A stretch of 8,699 bases of DNA from the NCBI GenBank assembly GCA_964584255.1, contig CAZOZM010000031.1, positions 1-8,699 on the forward strand. The letters run 5' to 3'. Below are positions 1-6,153 of the stretch, piece by piece. Every line of letters starts with the position of its first letter. The first letter of the stretch is position 1. This stretch comes from UBA3775 sp964584255 (GTDB taxonomy: Bacteria > Bacillota > Clostridia > Lachnospirales > Lachnospiraceae). The notes under the pieces are model-generated. The model was not told the origin of the DNA. It ran no database searches and worked only from the letters and a program-made list of their open reading frames with translations. The position numbers were made by a program, and so were the translations under genes.

Positions 1-204
1 CTCTCCCACGCGGGAAGTTTTGTGATTTCTTTCATTCTTTTTCTCCTGATTTTCCCCTTTCGCCAAATAATAGCCTTACGCCCAAAGATATTCCTTCACT
101 TCCAAACTTCCTATCCCCCCTGGGTATATCAATTTCCTCATACCTACTCTTAGGAAACAGAAACACACATCTATTTTTACCCTGAATTGACAGAATCCTT
201 TGAT
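1..204. other. Intergenic tail downstream of rlmD; no gene seen
   Basis: I see no convincing coding region here on either strand. A small inverted repeat (TCCC-ACGC-GGGA, about 4-15) followed on the plus strand by a short T run could be the end of a plus-strand terminator cut by the window edge, but the stem is only four pairs. No clear hairpin with a U-tract follows rlmD on the minus strand, so its transcript may run on beyond the window. Confidence 0.4.
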
Positions 205-1548
205 TTATTGGGCTTTTCTCGTGAGCAGACAGACCGTCTCCACATGCGCGGTTCCTGCGAACATATCATACGGCTGAATATAATCTACATTATATTTCTT
301 TATTGTAAGTGCCCTCAAATCTCTTGCCAGTGACTCCGGGTTGCATGATATATATATAATTTTCTCCGGATTCATTCGCAAAACCGCCTTTATAAAACTC
401 TCTGAAGCTCCACGTCTTGGAGGGTCCATAATTATGCAGTTATAATGAATGTCAGCTCCGATTGCCGCATTAAGATAATCCCCTGCATCATCACAGATGA
501 AACTGATATTCTTCATCCCGAGACGTTTAACATTTTCTTTTGCATCACGAACCGCTGCCTGATTAAGCTCCACGCCCAGTATTTCTTTTGCATTTGTCAG
601 CTTTGCTGCAGTTAGCGCTATCGTTCCTATTCCACAATACGCATCAAGAACCGTATCTTCAGGCTGTATTTTTGCCCGCATTATGGCATCCGTATATATT
701 TTTTCAGCCACGGGCGTATTGACCTGGTAAAAAGAACGCGGTGAAATTCTAAATTCCATACCGCACATCCGGTCTGTTATATATCCGTTTCCAAATAAAA
801 CTTCTTCATTATCTCCTAAAACGAAAGAAGTTTTTTTCGTGTTATAATTCAACACTACGCCGGCAACAAAATCATGTTTCTCTGCTATTATTTTCGCCAG
901 CTTGTTCTTTTCCGGGAATATTTTGTTTCCGGACACAAGTACAACCAAAGTCTCACCCTCGGCTGATACTCTGAAAAGAACATGCCTGAGCGTACCTTTT
1001 CTGTTATCCTCATTATATGGCTTTATGCGGCCCTTATCCATGAACTCACGTATTGTTGCCATAACCTCCGCCGCATGTTCATTCTCAAGCCGGCACCTTG
1101 TTATCGGAACGACTCTGTGAGTGGTTTCCTCATAAAGTCCTGAAATCACCCTGCCCTTCTTATCAAGTGACAGAGTAGCTATAATCTTGTTTCTATAATT
1201 AAAACGTCTTTCCTCCAAACCGATACAGTCTCTTACCTCTCCATATCTCTCCAGATATTTTCTTGCGGTATCGGTCTTTAGCTTCAACTGATTATCATAA
1301 TTTGTATGTAAAATACAACAGCCGCCACAACTTCCGTACGCCTGGCACTCGGGATTAATTCTTTCTGCCGACGGTTCAATTATTTCATGTACGACAGCCT
1401 TACCCTTATCTTTTCCATACAACAACTCTACCGAGGCCTTTTCCCCGGGCAGTAGATTGGGTGCCTCAAAATTTGAATTGTTAAATACGAATTCTCCATT
1501 CATGTTTTGATTTACAGATTTGCATCTTACAATATATTTTTTGGACAT
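205..1548 (-). CDS. rlmD: 23S rRNA (uracil-C5)-methyltransferase, RlmD/RumA family
   Basis: A SAM-dependent RNA m5U methyltransferase of the RlmD/RlmCD/TrmA family, acting in the cytoplasm on uracil of 23S rRNA. The N-terminal ~60 residues look like a TRAM RNA-binding domain. An Fe-S motif follows with cysteines at 68, 74 and 77 (C-x5-CGGC) and the fourth at 152. The SAM-binding motif is DAYCGIG (~302-308), then DPPR (~375-378), catalytic Cys402 in SCNPES and the general-base Glu437 in HVETV. All hallmark residues are present, so the enzyme should be active. I start at the ATG at 1548, giving 447 aa, because GGAG sits 6 nt upstream; an ATG four codons earlier (1560) lacks a ribosome site. Which uracil is modified (U1939, U747 or both) cannot be told from sequence. 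It has its own promoter and appears monocistronic in the window. Confidence 0.93.
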   Translation of the reverse strand: MSKKYIVRCKSVNQNMNGEFVFNNSNFEAPNLLPGEKASVELLYGKDKGKAVVHEIIEPSAERINPECQAYGSCGGCCILHTNYDNQLKLKTDTARKYLERYGEVRDCIGLEERRFNYRNKIIATLSLDKKGRVISGLYEETTHRVVPITRCRLENEHAAEVMATIREFMDKGRIKPYNEDNRKGTLRHVLFRVSAEGETLVVLVSGNKIFPEKNKLAKIIAEKHDFVAGVVLNYNTKKTSFVLGDNEEVLFGNGYITDRMCGMEFRISPRSFYQVNTPVAEKIYTDAIMRAKIQPEDTVLDAYCGIGTIALTAAKLTNAKEILGVELNQAAVRDAKENVKRLGMKNISFICDDAGDYLNAAIGADIHYNCIIMDPPRRGASESFIKAVLRMNPEKIIYISCNPESLARDLRALTIKKYNVDYIQPYDMFAGTAHVETVCLLTRKAQ

Positions 1549-1554
1549 ACCAAT

Positions 1555-1558
1555 CTCC
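1555..1558 (-). promoter_or_regulatory. Ribosome binding site deciding the rlmD start
   Basis: GGAG lies 6 nt before the ATG at 1548. The alternative ATG at 1560 overlaps this site and has nothing better than TAGAA upstream, so 1548 is preferred. Confidence 0.7.
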
Positions 1559-1637
1559 ATTTCTACATTTTTTATAAATTCAGCGGGTAAAAGGCTGATT
1601 ATGAAATCGCTTTCCCTTTGACTTTTCTGATGATTCC

Positions 1638-1666
1638 ATTATATTTCATGCCTCATTTTTATTCAA
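1638..1666 (-). promoter_or_regulatory. Sigma-A promoter of rlmD
   Basis: On the minus strand TTGAAT (1661-1666) is separated by 17 nt from a perfect TATAAT (1638-1643). Transcription should begin near 1631, leaving a leader of about 80 nt before the rlmD ATG. Confidence 0.7.
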
Positions 1667-1719
1667 GTATTACAGTCAATATGACTTACATCAAATGCTT
1701 ATTTCTCCGTTCCGCTGAG

Positions 1720-1763
1720 AAAAACAAATCCCCACCGCCTATCTTTTTTGATAAGCGGCAGGG
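1720..1763 (-). terminator. Rho-independent terminator of mscL
   Basis: In minus-strand RNA a 14-bp stem including three G-U pairs (1750-1763 with 1730-1743) closes a six-A loop and is followed by AUUUGUUUUUC (to about 1720). It lies 33 nt beyond the mscL stop codon and upstream of the rlmD promoter, separating the two units. The G-U pairs become A-C mismatches in plus-strand RNA, so the hairpin is built for minus-strand transcription. Confidence 0.85.
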
Positions 1764-1795
1764 ACTCCCCGTTTTTAAATAAAACTTTTTACCGA

Positions 1796-2245
1796 CTACT
1801 CCACATCATCAACTGAAACGATAGAGGTACAAAATGCACATTTTGTAGCCTTAATGCTGATTTCGCTCTGGCAATATGGACATTTCTTCGTAGTAGGTGC
1901 TGCCGGTGCTTCCGGTTTCTTTCCGACCGTCATAATTCCGTTAACAGCCTTGATAATTACAAAAAGAATGAATGCCTGAATAAGGAAATTCAGAACAGCC
2001 GTAATGAAATCACCATATGCGATATACTCACCTGAATCCCATAAAGGTATTTTTCCGGCCCACTGTGCATCAATTCCGCCACCGCATATTGCGTTAATGA
2101 TCGGATTGATAAAATCATTTGTGAATGCTGTAATAATGTTTGTGAAAGCAGCACCGATGATAATACCGACTGCCATACTTACAACATTTCCCTTGAGAGC
2201 AAAGTTTTTAAACTCTTCCAAAAAAGCTTTAATTTTCTTCTCCAT
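1796..2245 (-). CDS. mscL: Large-conductance mechanosensitive channel MscL with C-terminal zinc ribbon
   Basis: MscL is a homopentameric inner-membrane channel that opens under high membrane tension and releases solutes during osmotic downshock. Seen here: the N-terminal amphipathic helix (1-14), the TM1 signature GNVVSMAVGIIIGAAF (from residue 19), NDFINPII at the end of TM1, a short periplasmic loop (~52-76) and TM2 (~78-102). After TM2, instead of the usual charged helical bundle alone, there is a Pro/Ala linker (111-118) and a CPYC-x10-CAFC zinc ribbon (Cys122, 125, 136, 139). The total is 149 aa, near family length. The ATG has AGGA 5 nt upstream. Upstream lies a good promoter and downstream a strong terminator, so this is a single-gene unit. 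The core channel call is secure; the job of the ribbon is unknown. Confidence 0.95.
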   Translation of the reverse strand: MEKKIKAFLEEFKNFALKGNVVSMAVGIIIGAAFTNIITAFTNDFINPIINAICGGGIDAQWAGKIPLWDSGEYIAYGDFITAVLNFLIQAFILFVIIKAVNGIMTVGKKPEAPAAPTTKKCPYCQSEISIKATKCAFCTSIVSVDDVE

Positions 2246-2350
2246 AGCTGTCCTTTCTTATCGGAATGTTTTTTACATGCTTTTCGCAACAGATAATTTT
2301 CCGAAATAAATCATCCGCTTCCTGGCCGCATGTCCTTAATATAAGTTTAT

Positions 2351-2378
2351 AATATACTATTCCGACATGATTTGTAAA
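2351..2378 (-). promoter_or_regulatory. Sigma-A promoter of mscL
   Basis: TTTACA (2373-2378), 16 nt, TATATT (2351-2356) on the minus strand; an overlapping TATTAT at 18-nt spacing is also possible. Predicted start of transcription is near 2344, giving a leader of about 100 nt. Confidence 0.7.
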
Positions 2379-2401
2379 GCATGTGAAAGATTTTTTTCGA
2401 C

Positions 2402-2457
2402 AAAAAATCCGGAATTTTTTACACTTTCACGAGGTCAGACGGCTATCGGAAACCGAT
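2402..2457 (-). other. Inverted repeats after the GH43 gene; possible weak terminator
   Basis: Two inverted repeats follow the GH43 stop codon: ATCGG-TTT-CCGAT (2445-2457), and an A6/T6 dyad around CCGG (2402-2420). Neither has the classic GC stem with separate U-tract: the first lacks following U residues, the second has almost no loop. The gene probably ends here because the mscL promoter follows, but the termination mechanism is not obvious. Confidence 0.3.
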
Positions 2458-2460
2458 TGT

Positions 2461-3954
2461 TTACCTACCCTGTTTCCAGTAAAAATCAGTAACTTCGCCG
2501 CATCCGTTATTCTGTGCATAGAATCCCATTACCACACCCGTAAAACCGCTGCACACTTCCGATGAAAGATATTTATCCTGTGCCTGTCCCATAAAAACAT
2601 CACCGTCATCTGTCTCAAGAATGAATCTGTAGAAGTAGTTATCGGTTTCAACTCTGAACCGGCCCTTTTCATCAGCTTCCAGAGAAACCTCTTTTACGAT
2701 ACAGCTCAGGTCTCCCTGGCTTATTCTGAGGATTGCTTTTTTGCCGCTTTCACCTTCAACAACCGCAAAGTCGTAATGATTCATCTGATCCATATAGAAG
2801 CTGATTCCGGCTTCTCCGCCTCTGCAATCTGCTTTTACTCTAAGTTCAGTAAAGAATTCCGACTGACGAACTCCCAAAAACGTAGGTGACAATGGTTCCA
2901 TTATGGATGTTTCCGTACCCTTAAGTTTCAAAACCGAGCCGTCAAACTCATAATTTGAAGCATCCGGCTTTCTTAACGAAATAAATCTTTCAGGATTTTT
3001 CTTTAAGGTTTCAAAACTCACCGAATAGTCTGTCACCTTCTGTTCACCTATGTCGGCAATCTCCATTCTGTCACATACAATTCCATTTTTTCCTGCAGTG
3101 AACCATCCGTTTTCATCCCATTGTACCGGAGCCATAAACACCTCACGGCCGAGCTGATGGAAAGGCATCCACATATCCTGCTGTCTGAATCCCAAACAGA
3201 ATATGAATGTGTTTCCGTCTTTATCCTGAATCAGATCCCCATGTCCTATTCCCTGAATAACCGACTGATGTCCGCCAAGATTCCTGTTCGTTAAAACCGG
3301 ATTTTTTTCATAATTCTCAAAAGGACCATAAACGCTGCGTCCCCTTGCATATGTAATCATGTGGCCGTACTCCGTGCCGCCTTCTGCCGCCATAATGTAG
3401 TACCAGTTACCAAATTTATAAAGATGAGGGGATTCAAGATATCTGCCCCCGTTTCCCTTCCATAAAGGAACACTTTCTGTAAGTTTTTCACCCGTAACCG
3501 GATTTATTTCACACTGAAAGATACATCCGTTGCCATCCTCATCGCTTCCATTACTCATGAAATAAGTTTTTCCGTCTTCAAAATAGAGTGAAGGATCAAT
3601 TCCTCCCTGATCAACAAACACAGGTTCCGACCACTCTCCGTAGATGTCTTTTGTCGTAACATAAAAGTTCTTGTGATAAGTATCGTTGGTCGTAACCATA
3701 TAGAACACGCCGTCATTATATCTTATTGTTGGAGCAAAAACGCCTCCCGAACTTCCCACGTTTTCCAAATCAATCTGACTGCTTCTTGTAAGACAGTGTC
3801 CTATCTGATGCCAGTTGAGCAGATCATCACTTTCAAAAAGCGGAACTCCCGGAAAAAACTGAAATGAACTGCATACCATGTAGTATTTCCCATTTGCACT
3901 GCACACACTCGGATCCGGATAAAATCCTTTTAAAATCGGGTTTTGTATTACCAT
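2461..3954 (-). CDS. Glycoside hydrolase family 43 beta-xylosidase (GH43_11/12-like)
   Basis: A five-bladed beta-propeller glycosidase that removes xylose (possibly also arabinose) from the non-reducing end of xylo-oligosaccharides by an inverting mechanism. With the ATG at 3954 the protein is 497 aa. The catalytic triad is visible: base Asp14 in FYPDPS, pKa modulator Asp120 in GGIDPS and acid Glu174 in YLESPHLYK. FQFFPGVPLF (31-40) and LGREVFMAPVQW (268-279) match the xylosidase subgroup typified by the Selenomonas ruminantium enzyme, whose base is also Asp14. From ~310 to the end is the concanavalin-like beta-sandwich that closes the active site. No signal peptide, so it is cytoplasmic and acts on imported oligosaccharides. 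AGGT lies 6 nt before the ATG. An open frame continues upstream to 4107, but that part only overlaps the preceding gene. It lies 16 bp after the GGDEF gene, so the two are likely co-transcribed. Confidence 0.9.
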   Translation of the reverse strand: MVIQNPILKGFYPDPSVCSANGKYYMVCSSFQFFPGVPLFESDDLLNWHQIGHCLTRSSQIDLENVGSSGGVFAPTIRYNDGVFYMVTTNDTYHKNFYVTTKDIYGEWSEPVFVDQGGIDPSLYFEDGKTYFMSNGSDEDGNGCIFQCEINPVTGEKLTESVPLWKGNGGRYLESPHLYKFGNWYYIMAAEGGTEYGHMITYARGRSVYGPFENYEKNPVLTNRNLGGHQSVIQGIGHGDLIQDKDGNTFIFCLGFRQQDMWMPFHQLGREVFMAPVQWDENGWFTAGKNGIVCDRMEIADIGEQKVTDYSVSFETLKKNPERFISLRKPDASNYEFDGSVLKLKGTETSIMEPLSPTFLGVRQSEFFTELRVKADCRGGEAGISFYMDQMNHYDFAVVEGESGKKAILRISQGDLSCIVKEVSLEADEKGRFRVETDNYFYRFILETDDGDVFMGQAQDKYLSSEVCSGFTGVVMGFYAQNNGCGEVTDFYWKQGR

Positions 3955-3960
3955 CTCTTT

Positions 3961-3964
3961 ACCT
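3961..3964 (-). promoter_or_regulatory. Ribosome binding site deciding the GH43 start
   Basis: AGGT 6 nt before the ATG at 3954. The start here puts the conserved FYPDPS motif at residues 11-16, as in characterised family members, and removes 51 codons that merely overlap the upstream gene out of frame. Confidence 0.65.
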
Positions 3965-3970
3965 GTAAGT

Positions 3971-5044
3971 CTACGACTTACTTTCCTTTCTGATTTTTTT
4001 GAATTTCTTAGCCATGTTTCGTGCTTCCTCAAACGACTCCCTGCTGCTGATTTTCTCCGATTCAAACAGAGCATATCCCGTAGAAACCGTCGGAAGACCT
4101 GCTTCAAATTTTCTTCTCACTTCAAGCGACATATGGAATCTCGCAACCATCTCTTCGATTCCATCAAAATTCTTATAGATTATCGCTCCAAATTCATCAC
4201 CATCTATTCTGTAACAGTAACCGTATTTTCCAAAAATCTGAATAATGAGTTCGGCAATGGTCTCGAGACATGCATCCCCATATGAATGACCCTTTGTTTC
4301 ATTCACTTCCTTCAACTCATCAACATCAAAATTTACCAGAATTGCATTTTCCTGAATGGCAGAAAGTTTGCTGTCAAAACTTCTCCTGTTCAAAACTCCG
4401 GTTAATGCATCGGTTCTCAGAACGACATCTGAATAAGTAATATAAAACAGACTTGCCGCCAATGCAATGGCAATATACGCAGTTTTAATGTCATTATTTA
4501 CAGCCTGCATTATAATACCGGTTAAAGAAAGCAAAAGTGCAAAGACCATAATTATTGCCTGCCTGCGTTGGATATGCGCAAAAACACGGTAACACTCAAT
4601 AACCAGTATCAGGCAGCCGATTGTATGTATCAGAATATATACAAAGAAGAAATTTCCCGGTGTGTACCGACACTTTGAATCAATACTGAATATAAATCCG
4701 CAAAAACAGGATAATACTTCCATAATTGCATTAAAAGCCTGCACGATATATAAAAACTTTTTTGTACTGTTTTTCGAATTGATAATGTCCACACATATCA
4801 GCGGCACCATTGGTGCTGCCGTAAACTCACAGGCCTTCAAAACCAAATATATTTTTCTGTAACTGCTTCTTTCCAGATGATATCCTGTCCACTCCAGAAC
4901 AGCCAGGAATATTATAAGTATAAAAACCGAAAAGAATTTATATTTACACTTCCTGTCAAACATTTCAGAAATCATAATTTTAACCAGCATTATGATCATA
5001 AACACTAATGTAATGATTATAGTACCATTATAGTAGTTGTCCAT
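3971..5044 (-). CDS. Membrane-anchored GGDEF-domain protein, probable diguanylate cyclase
   Basis: A predicted c-di-GMP synthase: about six hydrophobic segments (roughly residues 8-26, 38-53, 66-86, 97-120, 131-151, 163-204) followed by a cytoplasmic GGDEF domain (~208-350). No named sensor family is recognised in the membrane part. In the catalytic domain DALTGVLNRRSF opens the fold, Asp240, Asn248 and Asp257 sit at the metal/nucleotide positions (FDVDELKEVN, GHSYGD), and the signature reads RIDGDEF (279-285): Asp replaces the first Gly. The RxxD inhibitory site is absent. The C-terminal ALY-type helix is degenerate (ARNMAKKFKK). Activity is therefore likely but unproven. I start at the ATG at 5044 (AGGAG 13 nt and GAGAAG ~5 nt upstream). 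A TTG at 5131 with GAGG upstream would add 29 basic residues. It has its own promoter and is followed after 16 bp by the GH43 gene. Confidence 0.82.
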   Translation of the reverse strand: MDNYYNGTIIITLVFMIIMLVKIMISEMFDRKCKYKFFSVFILIIFLAVLEWTGYHLERSSYRKIYLVLKACEFTAAPMVPLICVDIINSKNSTKKFLYIVQAFNAIMEVLSCFCGFIFSIDSKCRYTPGNFFFVYILIHTIGCLILVIECYRVFAHIQRRQAIIMVFALLLSLTGIIMQAVNNDIKTAYIAIALAASLFYITYSDVVLRTDALTGVLNRRSFDSKLSAIQENAILVNFDVDELKEVNETKGHSYGDACLETIAELIIQIFGKYGYCYRIDGDEFGAIIYKNFDGIEEMVARFHMSLEVRRKFEAGLPTVSTGYALFESEKISSRESFEEARNMAKKFKKIRKESKS

Positions 5045-5153
5045 ATTTCTCTTCTCTCTCCTGCGTTCAGGTATCTCCTTCCCTCTTAATTTTCCTGAAA
5101 TCATTATAACTTTTTTCAACTGATATAACAATATTTTTTTACCTCAGGAGAAA

Positions 5154-5183
5154 TATATATTTTATTGCCTTTCCTGATGTCAA
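5154..5183 (-). promoter_or_regulatory. Promoter of the GGDEF-GH43 operon
   Basis: A perfect TTGACA (5178-5183) with an 18-nt spacer to TATATA (5154-5159) on the minus strand. The start of transcription would be near 5147, giving about 100 nt of leader to the ATG at 5044, or about 16 nt to the alternative TTG at 5131. It lies after the terminator at 5236-5276, so the operon need not depend on readthrough from the repeat array. Confidence 0.65.
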
Positions 5184-5235
5184 AACCCGAAAATTTCCCA
5201 CCGGCCGCGAAATTAATCCCATACTGTCAGAACAT

Positions 5236-5276
5236 AAAAATACGGCTGAAAGCCATCTCCGACAGCTCCCAGCCGT
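5236..5276 (-). terminator. Rho-independent terminator ending the repeat-array transcript
   Basis: In minus-strand RNA the arm at 5265-5276 pairs with 5242-5253 over 12 bp (10 Watson-Crick and two G-U), with an 11-nt loop, followed by AUUUUUA (5241-5235). The two G-U pairs would be A-C mismatches in plus-strand RNA, which points to minus-strand use. The U-tract is short, so partial readthrough into the GGDEF operon is possible. Confidence 0.6.
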
Positions 5277-5729
5277 TAATTTTCTTTTTCAATTTCGTCT
5301 CTTATGTAAATGTTGGTCTGTACCTCCCTTTCATAATATCGGTTTGAAATTCAAGCTAAAGTGTACTTTGGACCGTACCTCCATTTCATAATATCGGTTT
5401 GAATTCTAAACTAAAGTGTACTTTGGACCGTACCTCCATTTCATAATCTGTTTTTATAAGTTACCGCCGACACTTAAAATGCATCGGTCTCTATAAAAAG
5501 TTTTCAAGAAAAAGCTTAATTAAACTTCGGTCTGTACCTTCCTTTCATAATATCGGTTTAGCATAAACTCTATGTAATTGCCGGACCGTACCTTCCTTTC
5601 GTAAGCTTATCTATGTTAAAACTTAAAAGTCATTAATTATATTTCCATCGGACCTTACCGCCTTTATTAATTTTGGTTGAACTCCTTATCGTAATAACTC
5701 AATGCCTCAATATTCGTACCCTGTACAAT

Positions 5730-5744
5730 GGTTTTTCGAAAACC
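5730..5744. repeat. Short inverted repeat between the two array blocks
   Basis: GGTTTT-TCG-AAAACC forms a 6-bp stem with a 3-nt loop. It lies just downstream of the possible internal promoter at 5748-5776, in the 172-bp gap where repeat units have decayed. No U-tract follows on the minus strand, so it is not a convincing terminator. Confidence 0.4.
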
Positions 5745-5747
5745 CTA

Positions 5748-5776
5748 AATATGCATTTGCAATTTCGAACTGTCAA
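5748..5776 (-). promoter_or_regulatory. Possible internal promoter between array blocks
   Basis: Perfect TTGACA (5771-5776), 17 nt, CATATT (5748-5753; four of six consensus bases) on the minus strand. It would drive only the downstream block of repeats (5315-5670). A 6-bp inverted repeat AACCAA/TTGGTT (5775-5780 with 5798-5803) touches the -35 element. Confidence 0.4.
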
Positions 5777-6153
5777 CCAAGTAAAGTAAGATGTAGTTTG
5801 GTTTTATACTAATGTCCCATTGGACTGTACCTGCTTTCTTAAAATCCATTTTCAAGTTAAGTCTTAAATTTTCATTGGACCTTACCTGCTTTCTTAAATT
5901 TGAGGTTTAAATCAGGTTCAAGTTTTCATTGGACTGTACCTGCTTTCCTAAATTTCGCTTTTAGAATAAATCCAGGTTTTCATTGGACTGTACCCGCTTT
6001 CCTAAATTTGGTTTTTGGTTATCGCTAACGACCCATCGGACTGTACCTTTCCTTTCCTGGTAACTGACTTACCATTTTGATTTTGTACCTTTTTTTCGCA
6101 ACCACTGTATTTGTTGTAGGTACTTTGTTTCTCTCTTTTGTTTTGTTGTCTAA

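Larger units (their letters stand above)
5315..6060 (-). repeat. Degenerate tandem array, ~54-bp period, 11 clear and 2-3 decayed units
   Basis: A ~22-bp core recurs at plus-strand positions 5315, 5370, 5425, 5529, 5583, 5650, 5822, 5877, 5931, 5985 and 6038. Decayed units lie near 5486 and 6079, and one may lie near 5713. Most intervals are 53-55 bp (one is 67); the larger gaps of 104 and 172 are near two and three periods. On the plus strand the core is GGACYGTACC followed by a pyrimidine run and TAA; on the minus strand it reads GAAAGSAGGTACRGTCC with variants. Two subfamilies exist. Units at 5315-5583 mostly share an extension ending ATATCGGTTT, and units at 5822-5985 share GCTTTCYTAAAWTT. 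This suggests local duplication and later drift. The intervening ~30 bp differ between units. Confidence 0.88.
5637..6075 (-). other. Set of mini-ORFs (ATG-two codons-stop) behind the Shine-Dalgarno-like cores
   Basis: Six cores are followed 8-9 nt later by ATG. Five of these stop after two further codons: 6025-6036 (M-G-R), 5918-5929 (M-K-T), 5864-5875 (M-K-I), 5809-5820 (M-G-H) and 5637-5648 (M-E-I). The sixth, 5948-5983, has TGG where its neighbour has TGA and runs to 11 codons. Another ATG at 6075 gives 16 codons ending on the same TAG as the first. Units at 5315, 5529 and 5583 lack ATG but have TAA, TAA and TAG at the equivalent in-frame place. Translation is not demonstrated; shared ancestry of the repeats could explain part of the regularity. 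Confidence 0.4.
5236..6147 (-). ncRNA. Candidate ~0.9-kb noncoding RNA carrying tandem Shine-Dalgarno-like repeats
   Basis: This 1.2-kb gap between coding regions contains no ORF of gene length, but it is bounded by a strong minus-strand promoter (6154-6182) and a minus-strand terminator (5236-5276). The predicted RNA is about 910 nt and consists mainly of the ~54-nt repeats. It begins with an A-rich, weakly structured leader. I do not recognise a described large RNA class (OLE, GOLLD, HEARO, ROOL) in it: those are single complex folds, not tandem arrays. Whether it works as an RNA, as a set of mini-ORFs or as DNA sites cannot be settled from sequence. Its existence as a transcript is inferred from flanking signals only. 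Confidence 0.5.

Noticed and set aside
2004..2309. 101-codon plus-strand ORF
   Set aside because: It is antisense to the transmembrane part of mscL; its hydrophobic pattern mirrors that gene.
2402..2420. A6/T6 palindrome as the GH43 terminator
   Set aside because: The dyad has almost no loop and an A/T stem around CCGG, so it does not form a standard terminator hairpin. It is recorded only as an inverted repeat.
3955..4107. 51-residue N-terminal extension of the GH43 protein
   Set aside because: It is rich in basic residues, overlaps the GGDEF coding region out of frame, and the family normally begins just before the YPDPS motif. The ATG at 3954 has a ribosome site.
5147..5200. cre (CcpA) site at the GGDEF-GH43 promoter
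   Set aside because: I looked for a TGWAANCGNTNWCA-like operator because a xylosidase is often catabolite-repressed, but found no acceptable match near the promoter.
5315..6060. CRISPR array
   Set aside because: The spacing superficially fits a ~24-bp repeat with ~30-bp spacers, but the repeats differ at many positions, form subfamilies, the intervals vary, neighbouring 'spacers' resemble one another, and no cas gene is nearby.
5315..6060. Plus-strand RNA of anti-Shine-Dalgarno copies (16S tail mimic)
   Set aside because: I find no good plus-strand promoter before 5315, whereas the minus strand has both a promoter and a matching terminator. The plus reading is kept only as a note.
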